NCBI RefSeq assembly: GCF_000814675.1
Contig: NZ_JWIG01000011.1
Coordinates: 62,001-126,000 of the forward strand
Direction of reading: 5' to 3'
DNA: 64,000 bases
DNA from: Pseudoalteromonas distincta
Lineage (GTDB): Bacteria; Pseudomonadota; Gammaproteobacteria; Enterobacterales; Alteromonadaceae
Notes under the pieces: model-generated
The model's database searches: none
The model's input: the letters and a program-made list of their open reading frames with translations, nothing else
Told to the model about the DNA's origin: nothing
In this document: piece after piece, positions 8,584 through 17,151 of the stretch
Position numbering within the stretch: the stretch's first letter is position 1
Layout: every line of letters begins with the position of its first letter
Translations under genes and position numbers: made by a program

Positions 8584-8778
8584 TTAAAATGCATCGTCTT
8601 CGCTGTAAACATTAACGCTTAGCTCGTCATCATTTTCAAATACCACAAACGAAATAGGCTTACAGCATACTTGGCAGTCTTCTATGTATTGCTCATCAAT
8701 ATCTGCTGCATCAAGTAATACTTCTATACTTTCTCCACAATAAGGGCAGCTTATTGATGTTTCTGTTAACTGGTTCAT
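8584..8778 (-). CDS. CPXCG-motif cysteine-rich protein
   Basis: This 64-residue acidic protein has two cysteine pairs, CPYCGE near residue 11 and CQVCCKP near residue 36, forming a probable zinc ribbon. This is the pattern of the CPXCG-motif cysteine-rich family, found widely in marine gammaproteobacteria and of unknown function. The second motif is followed by PISFVVFENDDE, the usual hydrophobic strand plus acidic tail. It ends at a strong minus-strand terminator and has its own start at ATG 8778. Confidence 0.85.
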   Translation of the reverse strand: MNQLTETSISCPYCGESIEVLLDAADIDEQYIEDCQVCCKPISFVVFENDDELSVNVYSEDDAF

Positions 8779-9058
8779 TTATCACCTGCTAATTTATATC
8801 ACGAATGTTGTCACTTTAATGAACACGTAAGCATAATTCAACACCCCATTAAATAACGCATACTTGGCTAACCGAATTAAACCATGCTACTAACTTAAAT
8901 AGTGATCTTGTTACTAGCCTTATCCCTATAAAACTTGTCAAAGTACAATATTTTTCACCATAGATAGTTGGCCAGCCCTCTACAATGAAATTGTATTAGC
9001 ACTTAGCGGGTCTAACTTTATAAGTATTTATAAACTCACAGTACAGATGGATAATTTT

Positions 9059-9658
9059 ATGAAAAAATCACTAACGCTTGCATTAACATCTGCCGTTATT
9101 TTGTTTAGTACATTTTCCCATGCAGCTAAAACCGAAAAAGCCGTTCTAGCTGGAGGTTGTTTTTGGTGTATGGAAAGTGACTTTGAAAAGCTAGAAGGCG
9201 TAACCGATGTAATATCGGGCTTTACTGGCGGTAAACTTAAAAACCCGACATACAATGGTAATCATAAAGGCCATTACGAGGCCGTAGAAATCACATACGA
9301 TCCGGCCATAGTAAGCTATCAGGGCATACTTGATCATTACTGGGTAAATATTGATCCCTTTGATGCCAAAGGCCAATTTTGTGATAAAGGCCCTAGTTAC
9401 TTAAGCGCTATATTTGTACAAAACGACGAACAACGTAAATTAGCTGAAAAAACAAAAGCAGCTGTTGTAGCCGAGTTCCCTAATCAAACTGTGGTTACAC
9501 CTATACTAAACGCAAGCACCTTTTACCCTATAAAAGGGAGGGAAAGCTTTCACCAAGATTATTACAAAAACAATCCAATCCGATACAACACTTATCGTTG
9601 GCGTTGTGGTCGCGACAGCCGCCTAGAAGAAATTTGGGGCGACAGAGCAACCCACTAG
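9059..9658 (+). CDS. msrA: Periplasmic peptide-methionine (S)-S-oxide reductase
   Basis: MsrA reduces the S epimer of methionine sulfoxide in proteins or free amino acid. The catalytic motif GGCFWCMES is present shortly after a signal peptide (MKKSLTLALTSAVILFSTFSHA), so this copy is exported to the periplasm, where oxidised envelope proteins would be its substrates. Conserved family blocks follow: SGFTGG, NPTYNGNHKGHYEAVEI and the C-terminal SFHQDYYKNNP. ATG 9059 gives a standard signal peptide; an in-frame ATG at 9047 adds four residues and cannot be excluded. It is a single-gene unit with its own terminator. No adjacent msrB or msrPQ is present. Confidence 0.95.
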   Translation: MKKSLTLALTSAVILFSTFSHAAKTEKAVLAGGCFWCMESDFEKLEGVTDVISGFTGGKLKNPTYNGNHKGHYEAVEITYDPAIVSYQGILDHYWVNIDPFDAKGQFCDKGPSYLSAIFVQNDEQRKLAEKTKAAVVAEFPNQTVVTPILNASTFYPIKGRESFHQDYYKNNPIRYNTYRWRCGRDSRLEEIWGDRATH

Positions 9659-9688
9659 TATTTATTAAGCAACTTAAATTACACCAAC

Positions 9689-9716
9689 AAAAGGCTGCGT
9701 ATTGTGCAGCCTTTTG
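9689..9716 (+). terminator. Terminator after msrA
   Basis: AAAGGCTGC (9690-9698) pairs with GCAGCCTTT (9706-9714), about 30 bases past the msrA stop, followed by a short T run. Confidence 0.75.
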
Positions 9717-9884
9717 CTTATCTACAAAGCTAGCTTTCTCTGCTTCAAAAAGTATACAAACCTTCATTATCAATAAATAGTATATTCTGTTTCCTAAAGC
9801 AGGCTGTTTATCTACTAAATCAAATGCAATAAATTGCACTCCTAAATTGATATAAACAAAATTCAACAACTGGAGTTACACAAA

Positions 9885-10799
9885 ATGTTTGCCAACCAAT
9901 TACAACTAGCGCGTGCTCTAGAGTTACCAACACGACAAGCCATGCTTTACCGTGAACAATCAGTACAACACTTTTGGAATAGCAACACCGACCTAATTAC
10001 AAACGCGTGGAGCGAATGGGAAGCCACATCAACAGATAGCTCAACGTTTACGCTAGACGACACACTACTTGATAAAAACCTGCGTGAAGCAGTAAAGCAA
10101 GCATGGGAAGATCCATCAAAAGAGCTAGCCGTAAAAGCGTTATTACATGAAGTCGCGCCTGATGTGTTTCAATTTCAATTTTTTGATCCTGAGCGCCTAG
10201 CTGTATTATGCGGATATTTAGAACAAGTATGGAACTCGCAAATTCCTATGCGCCCGCCATACGGCATAGTGTTAAATCGCCGTGGTGCCATGCTTGATAG
10301 CCGATCAGAAGGTTATTTAGCCGCGCCAAGCTTTCAAGCATTTTATAACGAAATACTAAACACTTATATGCGCCCTATTTCACGTATGCTGTTCCCGGAA
10401 GTTATGGGGTTTGATACACAAACATTTGGCTTTTCAATTTATTATGAGCCAAATACAGATTCGTCAATTCGCCCACATACCGACGCATCAGCTGTAACGC
10501 TTAACATTAACCTAAATTTACCAGGCGAAGAGTTTACAGGGTCACAAGTGGACTTTTATCACCCGTACACAGGTGACATTAAATCACTTACCTTTAAGCC
10601 TGGTACTGCCATGTTACATCGAGGCAATATTGCACACGCAGCCAAGCCTATTACCAGTGGCGAGCGAACTAACTTTGTATTGTGGTTGTATGGGGAGCGC
10701 GGTCGATTACCAGCACAAGGTGCACCACGCATTCCTGTTGATGCTAAACAGCGCTGGACTAACCCAAACAAACCAAATGATGGTTATGCACCATTTTAA
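9885..10799 (+). CDS. 2-oxoglutarate/Fe(II)-dependent oxygenase
   Basis: The 304-residue cytosolic protein has a jelly-roll oxygenase domain in its second half. The iron-binding triad is visible as HTD in IRPHTDASAVTL (about residue 200) and the distal histidine in MLHRGNIAHAAKP (about residue 250), with the 2-oxoglutarate-binding arginine in GERTNFVLWLYG. This arrangement resembles prolyl- or procollagen-lysine-hydroxylase-like 2OG enzymes. The N-terminal 130 residues are helical and not recognised. The gene is monocistronic. A protein or small-molecule hydroxylase is likely, but its substrate is unknown. Confidence 0.8.
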   Translation: MFANQLQLARALELPTRQAMLYREQSVQHFWNSNTDLITNAWSEWEATSTDSSTFTLDDTLLDKNLREAVKQAWEDPSKELAVKALLHEVAPDVFQFQFFDPERLAVLCGYLEQVWNSQIPMRPPYGIVLNRRGAMLDSRSEGYLAAPSFQAFYNEILNTYMRPISRMLFPEVMGFDTQTFGFSIYYEPNTDSSIRPHTDASAVTLNINLNLPGEEFTGSQVDFYHPYTGDIKSLTFKPGTAMLHRGNIAHAAKPITSGERTNFVLWLYGERGRLPAQGAPRIPVDAKQRWTNPNKPNDGYAPF

Positions 10800-10829
10800 G
10801 TAATCGCTTTTAACGTTTTAAATACAAAT

Positions 10830-10852
10830 GGCTGCCTAATTTAAGCAGCCTT
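10830..10852 (+). terminator. Weak hairpin after the oxygenase gene
   Basis: GGCTGC (10830-10835) pairs with GCAGCC (10845-10850), 30 bases beyond the stop. The T tract is poor, so termination efficiency is uncertain. Confidence 0.45.
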
Positions 10853-11134
10853 ATAAAAATAAAGCTCATCCAGTAACCAACACGTTTTAAATTTAGTAAT
10901 ATCAAAAAACCGCCCTATTCATAATCTATATTGTCGCCACTTATAACAATAGATAACACAAATTTTCCGCCTTGCTTTTCTTATGTCCAGTACTTCGCTT
11001 AACAAAGTACAAAATTTAGGGGGATGTCATGTTTTTTTTTGTATTTAATTGATAAGCCACTGTAATGCTTAAGTTGGTAATTTAATAAACTGTGCTATCT
11101 TTTTACTATCTATATCATAAAAATAAGCGCTAAC
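10853..11134. other. Intergenic region before the OMP-GGDEF operon
   Basis: Nothing coding is seen. A short inverted repeat, GTACTT / AAGTAC at 10990-10995 and 11005-11010, and a run of nine T at about 11032-11040 are the only structures. No c-di-GMP riboswitch-like sequence was recognised. Confidence 0.5.
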
Positions 11135-12397
11135 ATGTTGTTCCGAGGTACAATTGCCATAGCTATATTGGTAATTTCCGCTGCTAATAAAAGCTATGCA
11201 GATGAAGTAGACGTGCAATTTAGTGGTTTTGCATCCTTAACACTCAGCTACACGGACGATTCAGATATTGGCTTTGCATCGAGTTATTCAAATGTCAACG
11301 AATCTGGTTTTTCAGCAACGCGAGATTCAATTTTAGGTGGGCAGGCTAATATATCATTGGCCAAAAATTGGGACTCTGTGTTTCAAGTAGTTATTCAAGA
11401 TCATGCCTTTAAAAGCTTTGATAATTTTTTAGAGCTCGCCTTTGTGCGCTATCGCCCTACCCGTCATTGGGCTATTCGTGCAGGCAGGTTAAATAGTGAC
11501 CTTTACTTACTATCGGAATACCCTTACGTAGGATATGCCTACTTATGGGTGCGCCCGCCTCATTCGTACTACTCGTTTGCAAACATTGCAGGAAATTTCG
11601 ATGGTGTAGATGTGGAATACAGCAAAGCAATTAACGACGGTTTTTTACGTTTAAAACTTGCTTATGGTAGTACAACAGCCAAGCTACAAGCCTATAATGA
11701 CGACTTTTTTATTGATTTTGACAACTTAACAACTTTTAGCGCAACCTACTCTTTAGATGCATGGACTATGCGTTTTTCATTATCAAAGTCAGACTTTGGG
11801 GATTATAAGTTAACCTCTTTAGATGAGTATTTAGCCGCACTCAACTCAATACCACAAAGTATATGGCCGCAAGCGCAAAAAATATCAAACAAATTTAACA
11901 CCAAAGGTAACAGTATAGAATACGCCGCGTTTGGGCTTACTTACGATCACAACAATTGGCTAATCCAATCTGAGGTGGGTATTTCAGAATCAGATTGGAT
12001 AGTTGCTCCGTCAGTTCTTAGTGGCTACATTAGTGCAGGTTACCGTGTAGATAACGCAATATTTTATACAGGTTTTACAGCGGCTAAACACCGACATGAC
12101 GTAATAAAAGTAAACGATCCTGCTTTTCCGCCAAGCACTCCCGAGCAATTTTCAGTGCCTATACAACAACTCGCAGTTGCCAGTCAGTCTGCTGTTAAAG
12201 TTACCAATGTTCACCAACACTCAATTAACGTAGGCGTAAAATGGCAACTGTCTGAGAGCATAGCATTAAAAGCCCAGTTAGACCGCTTTGATATAAAGCC
12301 TCAAGGCGCTGGCTTATGGAGTCTTAGCAACCCTTCAGATGTTGATGAGGGCCACAAAGTACATATACTTAGTCTAAATGCTAGTATGGTGTTTTAA
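11135..12397 (+). CDS. Predicted outer-membrane beta-barrel protein
   Basis: The 420-residue protein opens with a hydrophobic export signal ending near KSYA-DEVDVQ. The rest alternates polar and aromatic residues in strand-like blocks and ends in aromatic phenylalanine (ASMVF), as expected for a porin-like barrel. The segment HWAIRAGRLNSDLYLLSE resembles the part of specific porins where strands enter the barrel. It is the first gene of a tight operon: its stop overlaps the next start by one base, and the third gene is a diguanylate cyclase. A sensory-linked porin is plausible; the ligand is unknown. Confidence 0.75.
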   Translation: MLFRGTIAIAILVISAANKSYADEVDVQFSGFASLTLSYTDDSDIGFASSYSNVNESGFSATRDSILGGQANISLAKNWDSVFQVVIQDHAFKSFDNFLELAFVRYRPTRHWAIRAGRLNSDLYLLSEYPYVGYAYLWVRPPHSYYSFANIAGNFDGVDVEYSKAINDGFLRLKLAYGSTTAKLQAYNDDFFIDFDNLTTFSATYSLDAWTMRFSLSKSDFGDYKLTSLDEYLAALNSIPQSIWPQAQKISNKFNTKGNSIEYAAFGLTYDHNNWLIQSEVGISESDWIVAPSVLSGYISAGYRVDNAIFYTGFTAAKHRHDVIKVNDPAFPPSTPEQFSVPIQQLAVASQSAVKVTNVHQHSINVGVKWQLSESIALKAQLDRFDIKPQGAGLWSLSNPSDVDEGHKVHILSLNASMVF

Positions 12398-12837
12398 TGA
12401 TGAGCCCTCGCAACTTGTTTATAACTGCATTGCTGCCCTTGTGCCTGCTTTTTATGAGCTTTTATGCTAAATCTACAGAGTTTGTAGTCGTGGTTAATAA
12501 AAGCAATGCGATTAACGCATTATCAAAACGAGAAATTATTGATATTTACATGGGCAGGTATTTAACTTTCCCTGATGGTGAGACCTCAAAACCGCTTGAT
12601 TTGCCCGCGCAATCAACATTAAAAAACGACTTTTACTTAAAACTGGTTAATAAAGACGAGCAAAAAATAAATGCGTATTGGGCAAGGCTTTTATTTTCAG
12701 GGCGCGCAAAGCCACCCACGCCTTCAACATCGGTAGAAGACGCAATAAACAAAATAGCAGCATCACAATTTGCAATTGGCTACATTCCGCTATCGCAAGT
12801 TACAGATGCAGTAAAAGTGGTATACACATTTGATTAA
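12397..12837 (+). CDS. Small PstS-like periplasmic binding protein
   Basis: The 146-residue protein has a signal peptide (about residues 1-26) and then FVVVVNKSNAINALSKREIIDIYMGR, the opening pattern of phosphate-type periplasmic binding proteins. Only one small lobe is present, roughly half of a normal PstS. The later AIGYIPLSQV also fits the family (usually GIGYV). There are no transporter genes nearby; instead it overlaps a GGDEF gene by eight bases. The context suggests it passes a ligand signal to the membrane cyclase rather than feeding an importer. This is inference. Confidence 0.75.
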   Translation: MMSPRNLFITALLPLCLLFMSFYAKSTEFVVVVNKSNAINALSKREIIDIYMGRYLTFPDGETSKPLDLPAQSTLKNDFYLKLVNKDEQKINAYWARLLFSGRAKPPTPSTSVEDAINKIAASQFAIGYIPLSQVTDAVKVVYTFD

Positions 12838-14461
12838 AATTATTAGCCAAAAACTCTACATACGCGTCGCTATATCAATTGCGTTAGTTGCTATTGTTGT
12901 GTCTTTAGTCTCATCTATGCTCTCTTATTACTCAGGCTTTAAAGAGAAAAAAAATACAAATTACTTACTCGTTCAACAGTTAGCGCAAACAATGGAAAAA
13001 ACAGCCGCCATAGCAGCCTACCTAAACGACCGTGAATTAAGCCAAGAAATTATTAACGGCCTACTCAGTAACGACTTAGTGCAAGGCGCAAGCCTAGAAG
13101 GAGAAGTAAACCCTCAAGGAGAGATGGATTTATTTATAGCAAAAGGATCTACTAACAAAAAAAATGAAGCTGTTTTAATTAAATTAGTTCACCCTTTTAT
13201 AGAAGACACTTTTATAGGTGTACTCGCCATATATCCTGACGATAACTTTATTGAACAACAAGCACAGTCAGCGCTTATAAAAGAATTTATCTTAATGCTG
13301 ATTCAATCCATTGTTATCGCATTTTTTGTATCGCTGGTAGTTCAGCGTTGGCTTACACAGCCTATTCAAAACCTAACCGACAGCTTTGCTAAAATAAATC
13401 CAAGCGAGCCAGAAACCCTTAAAATGCTAACCTTCAAGCAAGGCAAGCGGGACGAAATAAGCCGTTTAACCCAAGGTATAAATGCCTTAATGCACGAGCT
13501 ACATTTAACTATTAGTAATGAGCAAACACTGCGTAAAAAAACTCAAGAGCTAGAAGCTAAATTTAGACTTATTTTTGAACAAGCCAGCGCAGGTATTTGT
13601 TTACTCGATGACAAAAACATTATCACCACCTTTAACCCTGCATTTAAGCATTACTTTACCGTACCTGGTGAAGAAGAATTACCAACCTTGCATTTTCCTG
13701 AGTTACTTAGCAATGTAGACGAATTACAAAGCCTACTGGCAGATATTCGCTCTGCTAAAAACCCACCACAAACCACCTTAGATGTAGAGTGTAAAGTTGG
13801 CTATAAAACGGTATGGTTTCATTGTTTATTTGTAAGGTTAACAGACCAAAGAGATACCAAACGAAACCCCAAACAAGAGCAGCTAGTAGAAGTAATTTTA
13901 CACGATGTAACCGAGCGCGCAGAACGCGAACAGCAAACCCGCTTTGAAGCCGATCACGACCCACTCACTGGCTTATTAAACCGACGCGCCGGTGAAAATC
14001 GCCTTAAAAAAGCACTACGTGAATGTATTAAACATAATGAACATTTAGTGCTTATGATGATTGATTTAGATAAGTTTAAACCCATTAACGACACCTACGG
14101 GCACGAAGCCGGCGACAAAGTGCTAATTGAAATAGCACACAGATTTAAAACACTTTTTCACGAAAAAAACGACATGTGTATCCGCCTAGGCGGTGACGAA
14201 TTTATTGTTGCGCAGCAAATTAAAACCTACGATAAAACGGCAACACAACAAAAAGCGAACGCCTTACTCAATGAGTTAAAATACGATATTAATATTGCGC
14301 AAAATAAAACATGCGCAGTAGGTGCAAGCATAGGAATTGCAATAGCCCCATATGATGGTAATGAACTACAACAATTAATGCACAACGGTGATAAAACTCT
14401 TTATCACGTAAAAGAAACAGGCCGAGGGAAAGTTGCCTTTTATGACGATATAAAAAATTAG
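12830..14461 (+). CDS. Membrane diguanylate cyclase with periplasmic, HAMP-like and PAS regions
   Basis: The 543-residue protein makes cyclic di-GMP. Order: membrane segment at residues 11-33, periplasmic sensor region to about 150, second membrane segment at 151-172, HAMP-like linker (QPIQNLTDSFAKI), coiled coil, PAS domain about 245-365, then GGDEF domain with DPLTGLLNRRAGENRL, DLDKFKPINDTYGHEAGD and an intact RLGGDEFIV active site at about 452-460. The start is an in-frame TTG overlapping the previous gene's stop region; the first ATG would remove the first membrane segment, so the TTG is preferred. Translation is probably coupled to the upstream binding protein. Confidence 0.9.
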   Translation: MIKIISQKLYIRVAISIALVAIVVSLVSSMLSYYSGFKEKKNTNYLLVQQLAQTMEKTAAIAAYLNDRELSQEIINGLLSNDLVQGASLEGEVNPQGEMDLFIAKGSTNKKNEAVLIKLVHPFIEDTFIGVLAIYPDDNFIEQQAQSALIKEFILMLIQSIVIAFFVSLVVQRWLTQPIQNLTDSFAKINPSEPETLKMLTFKQGKRDEISRLTQGINALMHELHLTISNEQTLRKKTQELEAKFRLIFEQASAGICLLDDKNIITTFNPAFKHYFTVPGEEELPTLHFPELLSNVDELQSLLADIRSAKNPPQTTLDVECKVGYKTVWFHCLFVRLTDQRDTKRNPKQEQLVEVILHDVTERAEREQQTRFEADHDPLTGLLNRRAGENRLKKALRECIKHNEHLVLMMIDLDKFKPINDTYGHEAGDKVLIEIAHRFKTLFHEKNDMCIRLGGDEFIVAQQIKTYDKTATQQKANALLNELKYDINIAQNKTCAVGASIGIAIAPYDGNELQQLMHNGDKTLYHVKETGRGKVAFYDDIKN

Positions 14462-14492
14462 ATGGCGTGAATTAGTAACTACATAGTAAATG

Positions 14493-14915
14493 CTATAATG
14501 TTTTTATGGCTTTCAAATAGTCTTTATTATAAAAATAAGCCGCTAACCCAAAATAAGAAATAGCACCTAAATAAGCAATTGGAAAGTGTGAATATACACT
14601 GAGGTAAATAAGCAATAATATAAAAAACAGACTAATGCTAAAGCAAACCACAGCCAAAAGCCTGCCTAACCAACATATAGATTGGGCTGCAATATTTAAA
14701 ACAAACAAGGTAATAGCACCAAGTATTACATACACTAAAGTGTTTAAATCTTCCCCATGCGCTAAACCATCTTCGGTATAATACATCATGTAATGAGCAA
14801 GCGGAGTCAGTGCTAATAAAGCCCAGAAACCATAACTGCTCCAAGTTGATGAAACAAAATAGTCACTACCAATATTAGGCGCAGGAAACGATGCTTTATA
14901 TCTATTTTGGTTCAT
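14493..14915 (-). CDS. Small integral membrane protein of unknown function
   Basis: The 140-residue protein has four strongly hydrophobic segments (about residues 28-45, 57-75, 80-102 and 110-128), short connecting loops and a polar N terminus (MNQNRYKASFPAPNIGSD). The family is not recognised. It is monocistronic and convergent with the GGDEF operon, with only about 30 bases between the two stops and no obvious terminator. An inner-membrane location is likely. Confidence 0.55.
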   Translation of the reverse strand: MNQNRYKASFPAPNIGSDYFVSSTWSSYGFWALLALTPLAHYMMYYTEDGLAHGEDLNTLVYVILGAITLFVLNIAAQSICWLGRLLAVVCFSISLFFILLLIYLSVYSHFPIAYLGAISYFGLAAYFYNKDYLKAIKTL

Positions 14916-15175
14916 GTGGATTTCAATTAAGCCGTTTTATATGTGATAGCTAGGCTTTTATTAAAACACAAAAGGCCAATAGACAATAAAAACTGTCCGT
15001 ATTATTGATTTTTATCAAAAAAATTACAACTTGATTTCACTACTAACCAAAATACAGAATAACAATTGTACTATTAGCAATTAATCAAAGTAATAAAAAA
15101 TCTAATTAAAAAGAATATTGAACAATAAACTTTTCAATTGATAGAATGCCCTACTTTTTCCCATAAAGAGATACA
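14916..15175. other. AT-rich divergent promoter region
   Basis: These 260 bases between two divergent membrane-protein genes hold no credible gene or RNA structure. Composition is very AT-rich. No LexA box was found even though YdjM, a relative of the downstream gene, is LexA-controlled in E. coli. Confidence 0.45.
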
Positions 15176-15877
15176 ATGGCAAACTTCAATACTCATCTTA
15201 ATACTGCCGTAATCATCACAGGCTTAGCCTCAGCCACTTTATTATCTGCAAGCCATATCGATTTAAAGGGCGCACTCTGGCTTTGGTTTTTAGGCTCAAT
15301 TGGCGGCCTATTACCAGATATAGATTCAGATAACTCAACATCACTCGATACTATTTTTAACTTATTTGCACTCAGCGCTGTATTACTGGTACTGCATTAC
15401 ATAACTACCGAGCTCATTATTGAAATTAGCTTTATCGAGTTAATCGTAGTGCCGTTATTGGTTTACGGATTTATGAAATACATTATTAGACCCATTTTTG
15501 AATGGATCACAGTACACAGAGGTAGTTGCCACTCTTTACTATTTATACTGTTATGCGCGCTAATAACGACTCAAGTAACATGGAAACTGAATGACCAATC
15601 AACCACACAAGCAGCCGTCTTTGCCTGGTTAACGGGTGGGTTTATTTTACTCGGCGGATTAATTCATTTATTGCTGGATGAAATTTACAGTGTAGATTTA
15701 AGTAACGTCACCATTAAACGCTCTTTTGGCACCGCTTTAAAAATAGCCGACTTCGATAATAAACTAATTACGCTAGCTTCAATTATCGCCATTGCAGGTT
15801 TGATCTATGTTGCCCCTCCCACAGAACAAACTATTACAGCGTTAAGTGACTGGTCTCATTTTACGTTTTTATCTTAA
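15176..15877 (+). CDS. YdjM-like membrane-bound metal-dependent hydrolase
   Basis: The 233-residue protein has about five membrane segments and the family pattern of YdjM/DUF457-type membrane hydrolases. An early histidine lies in NTHLNTAVIITG, with LLPDIDSDNS (acidic cluster) near residue 48, HRGSCHSLLFILL near residue 113 and GGLIHLLLDEI near residue 163. The clustered H and D residues at membrane edges suggest a metal site. The family is linked to lipid or phosphate-ester hydrolysis, but its substrate is not established. The gene is monocistronic and followed by a stable hairpin. Confidence 0.8.
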   Translation: MANFNTHLNTAVIITGLASATLLSASHIDLKGALWLWFLGSIGGLLPDIDSDNSTSLDTIFNLFALSAVLLVLHYITTELIIEISFIELIVVPLLVYGFMKYIIRPIFEWITVHRGSCHSLLFILLCALITTQVTWKLNDQSTTQAAVFAWLTGGFILLGGLIHLLLDEIYSVDLSNVTIKRSFGTALKIADFDNKLITLASIIAIAGLIYVAPPTEQTITALSDWSHFTFLS

Positions 15878-15920
15878 CGCCATAAGTAATAAGCCGTTTA
15901 ACCACATACTCAAAATGTGT

Positions 15921-15958
15921 GCCCTCTTGGTAATCAAATGTTGATTTATTAAGAGGGC
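15921..15958. repeat. Two-tier inverted repeat (hairpin)
   Basis: GCCCTCTT (15921-15928) pairs with AAGAGGGC (15951-15958), and inside it AATCAA (15932-15937) pairs with TTGATT (15941-15946). There is no T tract, so it is a structured RNA end, a transcript stabiliser or part of a decayed repeat rather than a clear terminator. Confidence 0.5.
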
Positions 15959-15995
15959 ATGAGGCACTGCGCTTTTAGAGTCATGCATAGCTAAA
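15951..15995. repeat. Dispersed imperfect direct repeat, copy 1
   Basis: The block containing ATGAGGCACTGCGCTTTTA, preceded by AAGAGG and followed by ATAGCTAA, recurs about 1 kb away at 16973-17019 with a few differences. The two copies flank the membrane-protein gene at 16218-16820. Confidence 0.5.
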
Positions 15996-16217
15996 CCAAA
16001 GCGGCTTTGCAAAGTTAGGTTTAATTAAAAGCAATAGCCTGAGCCTGTTTGTTATTAATTAATACTTTTATAGGTTTAAGTGAAATAATTTACTCGCTTT
16101 GCCTGTCTTATACCTACAACGATAAACGCTATTTAATACAAATACTAAGCAGTTTGATACATTCAAATCCGCAACAGCTGTTGAAAGCGTCAAATATAAA
16201 ATCAAAAGAGGTCCATA

Positions 16218-16820
16218 ATGGAATTTACACATAAACGCATCACCCTAATTACAGCATCGTTATTGTTGATATTGGCGATATCACAGGGTATTTATTCAGC
16301 CCTTTACAGTGCTGAAATTAGTTTTTCAAGGCAGGTGGCTTGGGGGCTAGAAGCACTGGTATTTACTTTACTTGTTGCCTTTGCAGGCGCAGCTATGGTG
16401 CAAGCAAAAAACGCACAACTAGGCTGGTCGGCTATCGCGTTTAGTGCAGTACTTAACATAGTGCAGGTAAGTATTGGCCTTACGTTGTTTTCAACATTTG
16501 GTAAAGTTGCAGGCACAGTAGAAGGCGCACAACCTTTAATTGGTGGCGTGGTTTCTTTGTCATTCATGATTTACTACGCAGCTAAAGTATTATTGGGATT
16601 AGCAGCACTTGTTTTTGGCCTGTCTTTTATTGCGAAAGGTGGCAAAGCCATCGGCGGCCTTACAGCCTTAGCTGGCGGAGTTGCAATGCTTGCCAATGGT
16701 ATTTTAATCACCTTTGGTCGTGATGGATTCTTACCATCAGCTGTTGCTGGCGCATCAGGCATGATTGCAACGTTACTTTTAGCAATCTGTTTAATAAGCC
16801 TTTACCGTAAAGCAGACTAA
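16218..16820 (+). CDS. Integral membrane protein of unknown function
   Basis: The 200-residue protein starts at ATG 16218 behind AGAGG. It contains about six hydrophobic segments rich in Ala, Gly and Leu, with short loops; the first 30 residues (ITLITASLLLILAISQGIY) form a membrane anchor. No motif or family is recognised. It is alone in its transcription unit, followed by a hairpin terminator, and flanked by two copies of a short repeat. The compositional pattern is like small Yip1- or DUF-type bacterial membrane proteins, but no specific assignment is justified. Confidence 0.6.
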   Translation: MEFTHKRITLITASLLLILAISQGIYSALYSAEISFSRQVAWGLEALVFTLLVAFAGAAMVQAKNAQLGWSAIAFSAVLNIVQVSIGLTLFSTFGKVAGTVEGAQPLIGGVVSLSFMIYYAAKVLLGLAALVFGLSFIAKGGKAIGGLTALAGGVAMLANGILITFGRDGFLPSAVAGASGMIATLLLAICLISLYRKAD

Positions 16821-16864
16821 GGCTTATTAGCTTACAAGTAAGCTATTCATTTGAAAAAAAGTAT

Positions 16865-16907
16865 AAACATCGGCGGGTATTAAATTGCTAATTCGCCGAT
16901 GTTTTAC
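16865..16907 (+). terminator. Hairpin terminator
   Basis: AAACATCGGCG (16865-16875) pairs perfectly with CGCCGATGTTT (16894-16904). The T run is short, but the eleven-base stem is GC-rich and placed 45 bases past the stop. Confidence 0.65.
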
Positions 16908-17151
16908 GTTTAGAGCATTCGCCTAGCGTATCTCAAGCTAATGCGCTCTTTCGTAAACAAAGATTAATTCACAAAGAGGATATGAGGCGCTGCGCTTTTA
17001 AAGGGTAAAAATAGCTAATATCAAAATCTTTTAACCAATTTATGTTTTGATGTATGAAGTCAAGATTTGACCCCAATTATCCCAAAAGATTCAAGAAAAC
17101 ACAGCTGCCTGCTTGACCGGAACTTTCTAATGGGTGACCCTTAGCTTTAGA
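16908..17151. other. Non-coding border of the accessory island
   Basis: This holds the second repeat copy and, at 17060-17074, a TCAAGATTTGACCCC phrase reminiscent of extragenic repeats in marine gammaproteobacteria. No gene is seen. It marks the left edge of the low-GC island. Confidence 0.4.
16973..17019. repeat. Dispersed imperfect direct repeat, copy 2
   Basis: This is the second copy of the 15951-15995 repeat, with core ATGAGGCGCTGCGCTTTTA. Confidence 0.5.

Larger units (their letters stand above)
15878..16217. other. Intergenic region with hairpin and repeat copy
   Basis: This contains the hairpin at 15921-15958 and one copy of a short dispersed repeat. A 61-codon frame reading into the next gene here lacks a proper start and is not accepted. 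Confidence 0.5.

Noticed and set aside
9528-9869. Minus-strand frame across the msrA 3' end
   Set aside because: It covers the msrA end and its terminator, so it is a chance frame.
10853-11134. c-di-GMP riboswitch upstream of the GGDEF operon
   Set aside because: No GEMM-like conserved core was found by eye; only a short inverted repeat is present.
16049-16234. 61-codon plus-strand frame before the membrane gene
   Set aside because: Non-ATG start, no ribosome binding site, and it overlaps the good start of the next gene; composition is that of intergenic DNA.
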